The notes below the pieces were generated by a model that worked only from the letters and a program-made list of their open reading frames with translations, had not been told where the DNA came from and did not search any database. Of a DNA stretch of 64,000 bases, positions 10,565-21,735 are shown piece after piece. The stretch comes from Nemertoderma westbladi (Eukaryota > Xenacoelomorpha > Nemertodermatida > Nemertodermatidae), in assembly GCA_032718475.1 (NCBI GenBank), contig JAUCBJ010004234.1:1-64000 (forward strand), given 5' to 3'. Within the stretch, counting starts at the first letter, position 1, and the number at the start of each line of letters is the position of its first letter. The position numbers and the translations under genes were made by a program.

Positions 10565-12244
10565 TGTTACGGTATATGGCGCTGTATCCATAATATTAGT
10601 CATCATGCAGTATGCAATATTAGTCCGTTATGCAGTATGCAATATTAGTCCGTTATACTGTATGTAATATTAGTCCATTGTGCAGCATGATATTTTAGAT
10701 AAGGCATAATAACGCAGTGGTATTTAGGTAAGGAAGTTAAAACGCCCATATATTTTGCATCCATTCATTTTGTATAGTATGTAGCCCTACCTACGTAATT
10801 TTGTATTAGGATATGTAGATAGTCCCAGGGTAGCAAGTTTATTCGGACCCTGGATTCTGTGCTTGCTGATATTAGTTTGATAGGGCTAGCATATAGGGAC
10901 GCTGTCCTGGCCATTCAGCAGCCAGAGACGTGATCCATTACCATATATGGTAATAATTTGAGGGCATAGGGCTACAATCCGGTCTCCTTATTGGATTAAC
11001 TGCTTCCAGGTTGGTTTAATGCTAGCATGGACTGGAGAGCCAATAGGAGAGCGATTGAGTCACCCTATTGCATCACCCATCGGATCACCTATAAATTGGC
11101 GGTGTGCCGGTAGAGCCTATCAATCAATCTGTTACTGTTCACATGATCACCTCACATGATCTGCTATCACCTTGTACTTGCTGAGCTGTCTCTATTCAAT
11201 TTTTAGCGTATTTTCTGCAATTTACTAAATTTGATTAATTTCTTGAAATGCTTTGCTAGTGCGATTATCTTTGATTGTGTTTCTCAATTAATTCCTTCGA
11301 TTACTGCTAATTACAACTGAACTATGATTTCTACCTTTTGATTAAAGGTTCTATGTGATTCTTTCCTGCGCAATAATCCTAAGGGATTCCTGAGACTGTC
11401 AGACTTTGTGATTTGCATGCGCCGCTACGGTAGCTATTAGCATCATGGAGGGCTAAGGTGCCAGTGGGCGGTGGGCGCATCGGGGGGTTGAGCGACTAGG
11501 AGAGAGCGGAGGATTCAAAGCGGGCAACGCTGGCCAGAGTCACCGTTGCGGGCGGGTAACTTGCACTGCGGCACGCAGACCGATCGCCGGAACAGTATCT
11601 AGGGGGCTGATGATCCAGGTTTTGTCTCTATTTAGTATTAGGGGGGCAGGAATTGGGTTAGTTAGGAATCCTAGATGTACCCGGGAGAGGCCTGCGCGTA
11701 TTACAACGTTGAGTGTGGAGTACGAGTAGTGAATTGCATAATTGTAAACTGTGATTTCTAACGCTGATTGGTGTGTTATTGAAGTGTGCCTAAGATTACG
11801 AATGCTTAGATAGGTGCTCTTTTCCTTTGATTGATTTCTATTTCTTAGTTACAATAATTAGTTATTGATTAGGTCAAAGTAATACGGCAATTTAGGCTAT
11901 TACTAGCGAAACCTGTTGCGTGATAAATTAGAATTACGTATTCTGGAACTCTTAGTAATTAGTACGCTGTTAAATATTTGTGACTGTAACTAATTAGTAA
12001 AAATTAAGAATTAGTACGCAGCATAGCGGAGAGTAGCTAAGGTAATAATTAGTGTACTGTAAACTATTCACGCTGAGCGGTTATTTGCATTAGCGGGCAA
12101 TCAGCTAGAACGCACTATTCGGTACGCACGATACGCTAGTAATTTTGCTGGCCTAAAGCCAGTCGCGGGCAGTTTTAGACTCGGGTGGTATTACCCACGT
12201 AGAAACAGATACTGTACCATTTTGATATTTTAAATATTCTCGCA
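10565..12244 (+). mobile_element. LTR A of BEL/Pao element A
   Basis: Starts TGTTACGG after the primer tract and ends near CTCGCA at 12244 (TG...CA). Colinear patches of similarity run along its length with the element C LTR (36934-35564, - strand), for example a GTAGCCCTACCTACGTAATT-like block, ACTGTCAG..TACGGTAGC and GCATAGCGGAGA. A TATA box (TATAAATT) lies at 11090-11097. As the tract precedes it, this is the 3' LTR of element A. Its 3' boundary is set by comparison with element C and could be off by some tens of bases. Confidence 0.7.
10601..10690 (+). repeat. About 30-bp tandem repeat in LTR A U3
   Basis: Three to four imperfect copies of a unit containing GCAGTATGCAATATTAGTCC, upstream of the TATA box. 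Confidence 0.75.
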
Positions 12245-12731
12245 TTCACACATTACGTTAGGGAACCTCCAGTATTCGCGATTAGAAAGACGTAGGTAAT
12301 AGCGTGCTTTAATAGTGATAAAATTAGGCGTAAGAATACTCTGAGTGCAAGGCCTCTCGCACTCGTCTTAAGTAAGCTTAGGGAGCCGACTCGGGTTTAT
12401 TGTTTTGGTTATTCCCGCGTGGCTCATAGATTCGAACAGTTAGCTCTCTATCGAGCGATCGGTAGAGAAAGGAACAAGCGATTTTGCAGGAGTTGTGTAA
12501 AATTAGTAAAATATATTAGTGGACGGCAGATTAGCGCCATCTAACGGTAAGTAGCGGTTCTGTATTTAGCAACCCTTACAATTTAGTAATAGCACGCTCC
12601 TGATCCCCTTTACTTAACAGTAGAGCAGTCTTTGTGTCTTATTGGTTAGGCGAGAGCTCATTAGGTTGACAGAAGGATATTAACGGGTATTGGTCTGTTC
12701 AACAGTTCTGCTGTTAGTATAGAGGTCGCGG
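12245..12731. other. No gene seen between LTR A and gag fragment
   Basis: Intermediate-GC sequence without a convincing ORF. It joins the end of LTR A to the middle of a gag gene, so the junction of elements A and B or an internal deletion lies here. Confidence 0.5.
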
Positions 12732-13715
12732 TTGTTTATCACCTTTGTCGGTGTACCAGATGCCTTCGAGTTAGCATACGATCGCTTAACTTCAATCTAT
12801 GGAGGTACGGTTAGTATGGTCAAGTCAGTGATAGAGGAACTCTGTAAAGGGGGGGCTATTACAAAACCCGTCGACTTACTTAAATTAGCTGACGAAATTA
12901 AAAACGCTATCACTACATTAAGATCTATTGGACAACTCGATTATGGGAACACTCCCACAGTCCTATTAAAAATTATAGGAAGACTACATCATCGACTTCA
13001 TCGGGAGTGGCGAAAAATCGAATACCAGCGGGAGGAAAGAGGTGGATTCTTGAAACTGGAGGATGTGTACCTATTAATATCCAGGGATGCAGTAGTAGAG
13101 ACTCGATCTAACTACACTGACCAACACATCGTAGCAGAAGGAATCACCTTACCTTCATAAAACCGACAAAAACAACCGACGACATCCACAAGGACGGCCA
13201 CTTACGCCACACCAACAGAAACAAGACAATTTCCTAACGGTAGTAAAGTGTCCGCACCTATTGGGATCAAACAGACCAGGCAACAACTGAATGCCGACTT
13301 TAGCGGTTGCCAATACTGCGAGCGGCTTAATAAGCGGTATACCAATTACCAGCTGAGGAGATGTCATCTGTTTCGCGAATTAAACTCAGAGGAACGACGG
13401 CTTCAAATAAGACCGTTAGATTCTTGTTGGAGGTGTACACAACATGGACATGTCCGCAAGGATTGCCCAAATACGGACACCTGTCCTTACTGTGGACGCA
13501 ACCATGACGGTCTGCTCCACACAGACAGCCATACGCCGACAAAACGCTTCACTAGGGAACACCCGGAAGCCGCAACGAAATGTAACACTGTCTAGAAAAC
13601 ACGAGAATCAAGAACAACACCAACGTTTGTGACACATATTTGGGATTGCTTCCCAGAACAATCCGGGTCTTCTGGTGAAGAATCTGAAGACGACGACATA
13701 TACTCGGATACCTAA
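12732..13715 (+). pseudogene. BEL/Pao gag fragment (DUF1759-like plus zinc knuckles)
   Basis: Capsid-type Gag, truncated at its N-terminus. The first part (12732-13160) aligns with the middle of the element C gag (FELAYDRLTSIYG against FELTMKTLSDIYG; LLKIIGRLHHR against VLKSIIKRLNFH). After a frame change the knuckle part (13248-13595) shows CQYC, then CWRCTQHGHVRKDC (CX2CX4HX4C), then CPYCGRNHDGLLH. An in-frame TAG (13593-13595) interrupts it; beyond this the same frame continues as an acidic tail (GEESEDDD) and ends at TAA 13713-13715, exactly at the edge of repeat R2. The usual N-terminal third is missing. It lies upstream of the protease of element B in the order expected for BEL elements. 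Confidence 0.82.
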
Positions 13716-14930
13716 AGAGGTGAGGTCTCTATAGGGGTGTCCGAAACAGGCGGCGGCGGACTCGTGATGGTCTGGGGGCACGTTAAATTGTCGTCTAAGT
13801 GCAAGGGAGATACTTAAGGCCCTCGTGTCTAGTGAACCATGAATCGACATGGTGCCGTGGTTCCGTCTAGTCGGCCTGTTGCCGTACTGCCAGTCCTGTA
13901 CACAGTAGGGGTGGTGGCATGGCGTGATTTGTGGTTCATGTGGCGTGAACTATGTTTTGTATGTGAGCGATCAGTGGCAGTTTGCTTGGGGCTTGGATGG
14001 TTCCATTGACCATCAGCTGTTCCGTTTTTTTGATACTATATGTTATTGTCTCCATGTTCAGCTGATTGGTCTTTGGTGGCATTGGAATAAACCGTCTGGG
14101 TCTTTGAGCTTTCTGTTGCTGTGGGTACGTGAGTACACGTGATTGTATGTGTGGCCACTGCGAGTGAGTATGGGAACCCTTGCCAGTTGGACCAGACGCC
14201 GCTGGTATTAGTAGGACCATACTTTACTGCGCCCCAGCATACTTTGTGCACACAAAGTTATTTTACCCTGTCGGTAAAATAAGGTACTCTCGACCGTTTT
14301 TCGAGTCTCCGGTCGATACAATTTTGTCCCCTCCGATTTTGTCTTTCCCGATTTTGACGCCGATTTTGTCTTACCCGATTATGTCATCTGTGTGTGCATG
14401 GTATGTGTTCGATTTGTGTTTACCGTAGTGTACTTGATTTCGTGAACATCTGTTGAGTACACGTGTACAGGACGGGTAAGTGGTTACTTGTTCCTAGCTT
14501 TCGAGCTAGTCAGTATTGTTGAGGAACGGTGTCCCCTCAATACTGCCGGCGAGGCAGGTGAAAACGTGTCAAAATTCCAATGTTGGGTAGCGCAAGCCCG
14601 CTTGGGACAAGACCGTTGGTTAGGCCCAAGGGCGACCTTGGTGCTCGATCGCTATCGACTGGTCCACCTGCCGGTTGACTCTTTGTTATACTTTGAGTTG
14701 GCTCAATGTACAGTCAGGCCACAGTAAGTTGACAGTAGCCGCCCATCTGGCTACACGTTCGACGAGCTGTGCCGGTGTGATCGGGGGACCGAAAACAGAA
14801 CCCGGGAAGCATCGGGCCACCCTCCGGCCCGGTCTGATAATAACATCAGTCGGACTGGCCCCAGGGGTGGTGGAAACACATCCGCCTCGTGGGTGCGCCT
14901 CCGGGAGGAGCCCAGAAGGACGAAAGCGGG
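13704..14930 (+). repeat. Structured intron-like repeat R2 between gag and protease
   Basis: Second copy of the block at 9004-10170. Helices: TCGGATACC (13704-13712) with GGTGTCCGA (13736-13744); TTATTTTACC (14258-14267) with GGTAAAATAA (14273-14282); TCGACCG (14290-14296) with CGGTCGA (14310-14316); CTAGCT (14494-14499) with AGCTAG (14504-14509) closing a TTCG loop. Each differs from R1 by paired changes. The left arm of the first helix is gag coding sequence, while the right arm is inside the repeat, as in an intron guide helix. If the boundaries were after U13713 and after G14926, the segment would be 1213 nt and its removal would keep gag and protease in the same frame and remove the TAA. 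Splicing itself is inferred, not shown. Confidence 0.72.
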
Positions 14931-15061
14931 AGACGAACAACCATCGATCGCTCTTCTGACGCCTGATCAACTAAAAGGATTTAGTGTAATTCCCATTAAG
15001 ATTACAGGCACAAAAGGGAGCAAAAGGATCTACGCTATCCTAGATTCAGCCTCATCTCACA
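14927..15061 (+). pseudogene. Element B pol, start of A17-type protease (cut by LINE)
   Basis: Short open frame leading to the aspartic protease motif LDSASS (D codon at 15043-15045). It matches the usual BEL layout of a hydrophobic strand, then LLDSGS-like residues. The frame is interrupted at 15061 by the LINE insertion and resumes in the same phase at 18821, since the 13-bp duplicated target is read in the same frame on both sides. Upstream it borders repeat R2 rather than a start codon, so in a working element it would be reached by read-through, splicing or another recoding event. Confidence 0.75.
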
Positions 15062-15100
15062 CTACTACTAGGATCGGCATGCTGCATTGCAGCTGCATTT

Positions 15101-16630
15101 TTAAGAATGCTGTGCCGGCTTGTCAACAAAATTGCACCGCCACAACTCCCTATCACCCATGACATTTGCTAGATCCTCCGCATCTTTAAGGCCAGTGTCC
15201 TTTAAGATGCGTCTCAAGAAAGTCATGGGCTGTCCACCATGCTTATTCACTCCATGAGGCTGCCAAAGTACAAGATTATGCACTGGCTGGTCCTCACGGC
15301 GAAAGCAATGTCCTGCAAAGCGGAGGCGATTTTGTTCTAGTGTCAAGCTTGGGGGAACCAATGAGACACCTCCAATGTTATATAGTGTCTGGTTGGAGAT
15401 GTGTGCATTGTACTTGACACAATGTACCCGGCGTAGCATTCTTGTGAATGTGCCATCCAGAGATTTGGTGTCCTCAGCAGTTAGAGCCCAGCATGGACTC
15501 CCGTAGAGGAGTACTGGAACTACTGCTGCTCTAAATAATCGGACCTTAAGTTTGCGATTAATTCTAGGTGACTTCCAAATCCTGGAAAGCCTATTCAAGG
15601 CTGCCCATGCCTTTCCCTTACGTATTCGAAGGTCCTCACCTGACTTCCGGATCCATGATCCCAGGTAACAGAAGTCGTCCACATGCTCAAGCATACCATC
15701 CTTTGAGCTTATGCTCATCCGATCAGAGACTTGCTGAGGACTTTCAAAGTTAACTGTCAGAATTTTGGTCTTTCTGGAGTTAATAAAAAGACCAACACTA
15801 GAAGCAGCATGTTCTAATGAGCTGAGGAGCCGCTGGGCTCCCTCTAATGATTCTGAGAGTACTCCTAAGTCATCAGCAAAGTCTAGATCAGTTAGGTACT
15901 TGGCAGGATTTCCTCGACTTCTGGAGCCAGTAGGTGGAGTTATCATCACCCCATCATCATTATGATGATCTAAGGACATGCGTAGAACATAGTCAACCAC
16001 AATAATGAACAAGAATGGTGCAAGTGTGTCTCCTTGGAGGACGCCCCATAACACTTCAAATGGTTCTGTGTCACCGTCAACAGTAGACACAAATGTTGTC
16101 GAACCATCGTATACTGATCTGATTGCTGCAATAATTTCATCAGGAATCCCATATAATGAAAGTATGCTGAACATACGTGAGCGAGAGACTGAATCAAAGG
16201 CCTTGAAGAAGTCAACAAAGATAACAGCCAGATGCCTGTCTTTCTTTTTTGATAACTCTTCAATTATCCTTCTAAGTGCCAAAATGGGCTCCATGGTCCC
16301 ACGACCTTTACGGAACCCATTCTGATTTCCACGTAGCAGTCTCTCAATGGGATCCCTGATGCGATTTAATAGAATTCTATTGTATAGTTTTGCAGCAATC
16401 GAGATCAATGAGATTCCCCGAAAAGAACCATAGAGTGTTAGGTTGCCCTTCTTGGGAACTGGCACCAACTTATTTGTTTTCATTTCTTGTGGGACTCTTG
16501 TTGTACGGTACATGTCTACTATGATGGGATAGATGAGCTTTAAACACTCAGGTATTTTAAAGACCTCAGGGGGAACACCATCTACTCCACTGGCACGATT
16601 GGTCTTAATGCTCTTTGCAGCAGCCTTCAC
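15101..16630 (-). CDS. LINE reverse transcriptase part
   Basis: Reverse transcriptase for target-primed retrotransposition, 509 codons visible from an internal Met. Motifs in order: SGVDGVPPEVFK and the FRGISL block (about residue 70), FVDFFKAFDSV (about 140), GVLQGDTLAPFLF (about 195), catalytic FADD (about 250), then INSRKTK and the thumb/C-terminal region with LLYGSPCWAL, ending in a stop close to the 3' end of the element. Upstream, at about 16855 and 16650, frame changes separate this part from the endonuclease frame; a 64-codon frame at 16694-16888 bridges them. The original element therefore had one long ORF that is now broken twice. Confidence 0.9.
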   Translation of the reverse strand: MKAAAKSIKTNRASGVDGVPPEVFKIPECLKLIYPIIVDMYRTTRVPQEMKTNKLVPVPKKGNLTLYGSFRGISLISIAAKLYNRILLNRIRDPIERLLRGNQNGFRKGRGTMEPILALRRIIEELSKKKDRHLAVIFVDFFKAFDSVSRSRMFSILSLYGIPDEIIAAIRSVYDGSTTFVSTVDGDTEPFEVLWGVLQGDTLAPFLFIIVVDYVLRMSLDHHNDDGVMITPPTGSRSRGNPAKYLTDLDFADDLGVLSESLEGAQRLLSSLEHAASSVGLFINSRKTKILTVNFESPQQVSDRMSISSKDGMLEHVDDFCYLGSWIRKSGEDLRIRKGKAWAALNRLSRIWKSPRINRKLKVRLFRAAVVPVLLYGSPCWALTAEDTKSLDGTFTRMLRRVHCVKYNAHISNQTLYNIGGVSLVPPSLTLEQNRLRFAGHCFRREDQPVHNLVLWQPHGVNKHGGQPMTFLRRILKDTGLKDAEDLANVMGDRELWRCNFVDKPAQHS

Positions 16631-16850
16631 TTCTGCAAAGGAGATATCGCCAATGGGAACTATCTGGGAGTACAGACTCAGACACTTTTACTTCTATAAA
16701 GTTATCAGGCAATACCCTGTCATTATTGAGGAGCTTTTCAAAGTGGGCTTTCCAACCATTAAGGCGATCGGCTGGTGATTCAGCCTTAACCTTGGTGGTT
16801 GGTTGGCTTTTCCGCCCAGTAAGCAGATTGATCGATTTCCATGCCTGGGA

Positions 16851-18419
16851 TTATTGCCTGCTGTCATCAGCATCATTGATGGCATCAACCTGTTGGATTA
16901 TTAGCTCCTGTAGATTAACAGAGTACTGCCTGTTCAGGGACCTAGATGCAGCTTTAACTGCATTCTTGGCCGCTGTAGTCTGTTTGAGTCGGGACTCTTT
17001 CTGCGCCTTATGAAGGTCATTTCGGCACTTCTGAATTTTGTTGTCAGTCCAGGGGGCCCTTTTCCTGTTTCGAGGGTATACAGGAACTGTTTCTGCAGCT
17101 GCTAACTTAACTGCTTCTGTAAAGGCAGTATAGCCCTCACAGTGATCTGCCGCCTCAGAGGCAAGAGCCTCATACCTGTTGCTCAGCTGTAGTGTGAAGC
17201 TGGATCTCACACTTGGCTGTTGCAACAGAGAGGACCAGTCATGCCGTGGCAAGGCAGATTTCGTTGTTCTGCTAGCACGCAGACTAAGTCTTACCTTGGC
17301 CACAATAAGGCGGTGATCACTGGAGAAGGGTCGAAGTGTAAATGCATTACAGTCTTGTATAGAGCTCCTGTATTTCCTACGAAACAGAATATGGTCTATC
17401 TGGGACTTGTGACCACTGGGTCCACTATGAGTCCATAGCTTTCCAGTTCGCTTCTTGAACTGGGTTCCAGCCGAAAACAATCCATTTCCAGAGATAAAAT
17501 CCTGAAGATGGACAGAATTTCGGTTAACACTATTGCTATAGACCAAGGGCGATGTAGGTGATTGATGCAGACTTGCATTAAAGTCTCCCAGGAATGTTAA
17601 GAATGCATGCTGATCCACTCCATCAGTTGCTGCTTGTAGATTGTGGTAGAAATTTTCCACCTCCTCTACAGGGGCAACACTAGTTGGAGAGTAGCACACA
17701 ATCAGAACCACCTTAGGAAACTTCTTAGCCAGTCTTCCAGAACATGAGAAGTGGCAACGGATGATGCGGTTAGAGATTTGGTCTATTTTGTCCAATGCTG
17801 CATGTGCAGTTGGATTCATCAATAGACCAATTCCACCATTGCCACTATCATCTGCTGACGCGAGGGCGAGTCGCCAACCGCCCCCCATGTCCTTAATCAG
17901 AACATCATCAGTCTGTCCAGTCTGCATTCGGTGCTCTTGAACACCCACTGCGCTAAGAGAAAGCTTATCTGCCAAGGCAGTCAGCTCACCTTGTCGCATT
18001 GGGGACCCGAGTGTTAGGGTGTTTACTGAGGCTAGTCTAGTGACTTGCCTCAGATTCACCAATGGCTTTGTTGGTCGGGGTGGAACATGAAAGTAGCCTC
18101 CAACTCCAGAATCCCTCTCCCCATCACAATCTGGCCTCCCTGGTGACCCAGGGTTTGGGCCAGAAAGGTCATCAGGAAAGGGACTCAAAGAATTGTTGGC
18201 TGCTCTCTCTCCAGTAGGGGGTGAGACAGGCAGCCGGTCAGGAGTTAACTGACGCCTGTGAGGCCTATTGTGTCCGGTAATTCCACTGGCCTCTAGTGGC
18301 CGGACCTCCGCATTGCTAATGTAATCCATAGTGGGGGTTGAGGGGTGCTTTTTTGCCGAGTCAGCTCTCGGGGCAAATACCACACCCTGGTTTGCCATTC
18401 CACAGGGTGGGTGTCGCAA
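16851..18419 (-). CDS. LINE apurinic-type endonuclease part
   Basis: Exonuclease-endonuclease-phosphatase domain that nicks target DNA. 522 codons: a Pro/Ser-rich N-terminal extension of about 125 residues, then the EEP fold with the metal-binding Glu in GVQEHR, LTFLGDFNAS, and the C-terminal SDHRLIV motif. These are the expected catalytic positions. It is followed by the linker that would lead into the reverse transcriptase, lost through frameshift near 16855. The start at 18419 is the first Met after a 400-bp 5' UTR. Confidence 0.88.
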   Translation of the reverse strand: MRHPPCGMANQGVVFAPRADSAKKHPSTPTMDYISNAEVRPLEASGITGHNRPHRRQLTPDRLPVSPPTGERAANNSLSPFPDDLSGPNPGSPGRPDCDGERDSGVGGYFHVPPRPTKPLVNLRQVTRLASVNTLTLGSPMRQGELTALADKLSLSAVGVQEHRMQTGQTDDVLIKDMGGGWRLALASADDSGNGGIGLLMNPTAHAALDKIDQISNRIIRCHFSCSGRLAKKFPKVVLIVCYSPTSVAPVEEVENFYHNLQAATDGVDQHAFLTFLGDFNASLHQSPTSPLVYSNSVNRNSVHLQDFISGNGLFSAGTQFKKRTGKLWTHSGPSGHKSQIDHILFRRKYRSSIQDCNAFTLRPFSSDHRLIVAKVRLSLRASRTTKSALPRHDWSSLLQQPSVRSSFTLQLSNRYEALASEAADHCEGYTAFTEAVKLAAAETVPVYPRNRKRAPWTDNKIQKCRNDLHKAQKESRLKQTTAAKNAVKAASRSLNRQYSVNLQELIIQQVDAINDADDSRQ

Positions 18420-19528
18420 TGGAGTCAGATATGAGGCCCATCACCCATATCTACTCTGGCGTACATGACCCACCATTGGCTGTTGCAGCTCATCTGCTGG
18501 GTCATGCCCTGTACCCTTGCTGCCAGGTGCAGGTCGCAGTGAAGTGCCCTCAGAGTGGACATGAGAACACTCTACTCCTAACCAGCCATTGGTAGATCAC
18601 CATCTGCCTGGTCAGGCCATATACCCCTGCAGCCAAGTATATGGGTCCTTAATCCAGGACCAAGGGCGTCCTTATCCCAGAACGAAGGGGGTCCTAGTTA
18701 CAGGACCAGATTTGCCCTAGTAAGAGGGTCTATGCAGCTACAGGTGGCACCTCCTTTATGCTGCATGGAGGTGGCAAGTTTTCTTGATCAATGACCTAGA
18801 ATACCTGACCTGACCTGACGGCCTCATCTCACAGCTACGTGGATGAGAAGGTAGCTGATGTCGTGACGGACCTTAGACAAGGTAAGCACGTGAAGTACAC
18901 TGTAAGTAGTATGCATGGACAACGTGCAATACCAGTGACACGAGTTAAGTTAAACTTGGACACTCTTCTTCCGAAATCGCAACATAGCGAAAAGGAGAGG
19001 TCTTTGTTACCCTTTAAGGATTTAACTTTTGCGGCCACAAAGGACTTTAGTAATCTACTGGGTCCAGTGCCGGAGCAATCCTTAGAGGACTGTAAGTATT
19101 TCAGACACCTTGGTGTACCCGAATGTCCTGTTAATTATCGGTCGGTAGCAATGCTGATCGGGACGGACCAATTCAACTTACATCAAGTGTGGGAAACCAG
19201 ACCATCGGTAGTCGTAGCGGGAAACGCTTACGCCTGTAGAACTCCGATAGGGTGGTATACTCGAGCGCCTGTGCGCACACTGGATATAAGTGATGAGGAA
19301 GACGATGTACAAAGTACATGTAGTTTACTAACTACAACTTCGATTCATTCCTTTTCACCTGACATAGACTATACTACACTACGTTCGACAAAACACGACA
19401 ACGTTACAGGTACGACGTGTGTAGCAAATACGATAAGTCACAGAAAGCAGCCTATCCACAAGGTTAGTATAGAGATTGAGACGAAGCAGAGTCAGGCAGA
19501 GGTTCCATCGACGACAGATGATAACGCC

Positions 19529-19548
19529 GGAAGGCTTGCGAGTCTATC
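19529..19548. repeat. Type-B palindrome in PR-RT linker
   Basis: GGAAGGCTTGCGAGTCTATC, in frame as GRLASL, in the linker where element A has its variant type-A palindrome (563). Confidence 0.78.
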
Positions 19549-21552
19549 TACACCAATAACATTAACGATGCCCGTCGATATCGATGACGACGCGTTAAGA
19601 AATCATCAAGTGGAACAAGCTGCACTGGACAAAGAATTAACAGAGAAAACTATCAGGTGGTTAGAACAAGATACAGCAGAACCCGGTAGTTACGAACCAT
19701 GTATGTCGGAACAAGAGAAACAATCTTTGAAGATCATGGAAGATACTATCCGCCAGACGAAAGACGGACATTATGAGGTAGGGATGCTATGGCGTAACCA
19801 ACGTCCTAAACTCACAAATAACTATCCGCTAGCTTTAAGACGTCTACACTCAATACGACAACGTTTATTAAAGGACGAGAAAGCCCATCTGCAGTACAAT
19901 ACTCAGATGGAGAAGTATTTGACAAAGGGGTACGCTATCAGGATGACAAACCCAGAGATTGTGACTGACCAGACATACTACTTGCCACATCACTACGTGA
20001 AACACCCCGACAAACCTGATAAAGTACGCGTAGTTAACGACTGCGCGGCCCTGTTTGAAGGAATGTCTCTCAACAGTGAGTTGATGGATGGACCAAACAT
20101 GAATAATTATATCATGGGGGTGATTATGCGCTTCCGTCAGTGCCAAGTAGCATTTACTTGTGACGTAGAAGCGATGTTTCACCAAGTGCGAGTGTTAGAG
20201 CGAGACAGAGACAGTTTGAGGTTCCTCTGGTACCCGGATGGAGACTTAAGTCAACCACCGGCGACTTACCAAATGCAAGTTCGCGTTTTCGGTGCCAGGG
20301 ACAGCCCAAATTGCACTATGTACGCCCTGAAACAAACCGCTAGGGATCAGAAACATATGTATGACCCAGAGGTAATCCGGATCGTAGAACGAGACTTTTA
20401 CGTAGATGATGGATTACAAAGTTGTGACACAGTAGAACGTGCTATAACAGTAGCACATCAATTACGGGACTGTTTAGCAGGCGGAGGTTTTAACCTCACT
20501 AAGTTTGCCTCAAACAGCGCCGAATTAGTAAATTCATTCGAAACGACTGAACGTGGGGGTGGGGACATTGACTTAGAGTTCGAACCACTGCCGACGACCA
20601 AGGTGTTGGGACTATTTTGGGACCCGAACACAGACAACTTTCGAGTGAAAGTAAAACTGGACGCTGAAGGGGATTCTCTGATTGGTCTTGCTTGTCGAAA
20701 CTAAGTAGACTGTTCGATCCATTAGGTTTCATCAGCCCAATAATACTGCAAGCAAGAATATATATGCGCAGTATTTGGAAAGATGGACTGACATGGGACG
20801 AACCGATCTCATCCGAACAAGTGGACTTATGGAAGACTTGGGAGGCGCAATTATCTTCGCTAGAGGATTATTCCATACCCCGGGTGTACTTTCCATTACA
20901 GACGACATTTCCTGACAACTTAGAATTACATTGTTTTTCCGACGCCAGTGACAACGGCTTTGGTGTGACAGCGTATTTGCGCAGACAAGTAGACTCAGAT
21001 GAGTTTGATGTATCGCTCATTACTTCTAACGCTAAAACAATGCCTACTAAGTATATGACGACACCACGCGCTGAGCTACAAGCCGCAACTCTGTCAACTA
21101 CCATTGTAAACCTCATACAGACTGAACTACAGTCAAGTTTACAGATATTTTATTGGACTGACGCGATGTTAGTTTTATTTTACATAAACAACGACACACT
21201 TGAATTCAAGACATTTGTAGCTAACCGTCGCGCAGAAATTCTAGACCGTTCAATAAAGGAAGATTGGCGACATTGTCCCGGACCACAAAATCCAGCTGAT
21301 ATTGCGTCACGAGGAATGATGCCTGAGGAATTCTGTAAACCGGAAAACAAGGAATTTTGGCAACACGGACCACAATTCTTACAAAGAGCAACACAACATT
21401 GGCCGCCACTTTACGATAACAAGTCTAATACTATTCCTAAGGACGCCGAAATTAAAAAACCAAAGAAAGGTAAAGCAAAGAAAAGGACAACGGCGAAACT
21501 TAAGAAGAAACCAAAGGCGAAATGGAAGAATATAACTCACAAAGTTAGGGCA

Positions 21553-21573
21553 GGAAGACTTGCGAGCCTTTCT
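21553..21573. repeat. Type-B palindrome in RNase H-integrase linker
   Basis: GGAAGACTTGCGAGCCTTTC, in frame as GRLASL; the counterpart of the element A copy at 2799. Confidence 0.85.
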
Positions 21574-21587
21574 CAACCAGACGTATC

Positions 21588-21735
21588 GCCAGACGGTCAA
21601 CCAGACATGTTACCAGACGGTCAACCAGACACGTTACTAGACGGTCAATCAGACATTTTGCCAGACATGTCACTAGACGTTTCGCCGGAAGTTCCGCGAA
21701 ACATTTTACCAGACATTTCACAAGATGTTCTACAA
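21588..21735 (+). repeat. In-frame acidic minisatellite in pol B
   Basis: Tandem units of about 24 bp reading (L)PDGQPDM-like, decaying into LPD/LQD repeats. It lies in the integrase-RNase H linker, where length seems unconstrained. Confidence 0.85.

Larger units (their letters stand above)
15062..18820 (-). mobile_element. Near full-length RTE-like LINE inserted in protease
   Basis: A 3759-bp non-LTR retrotransposon on the - strand. It is flanked by the 13-bp target duplication GCCTCATCTCACA at 15049-15061 and 18821-18833. The 5' UTR is 18420-18820. The 3' end (15062-15100) ends in a short TAG repeat rather than poly(A), as in RTE-type elements. A related truncated copy lies at 54476-56005. 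The intact target duplication and limited decay suggest a young insertion. Clade placement is tentative. Confidence 0.9.

Noticed and set aside
13704-14930. R2 as a simple group II intron
   Set aside because: No GUGYG-type 5' end and no recognisable domain V; the P1-like helix is closer to group I logic, but the core is not identified either.
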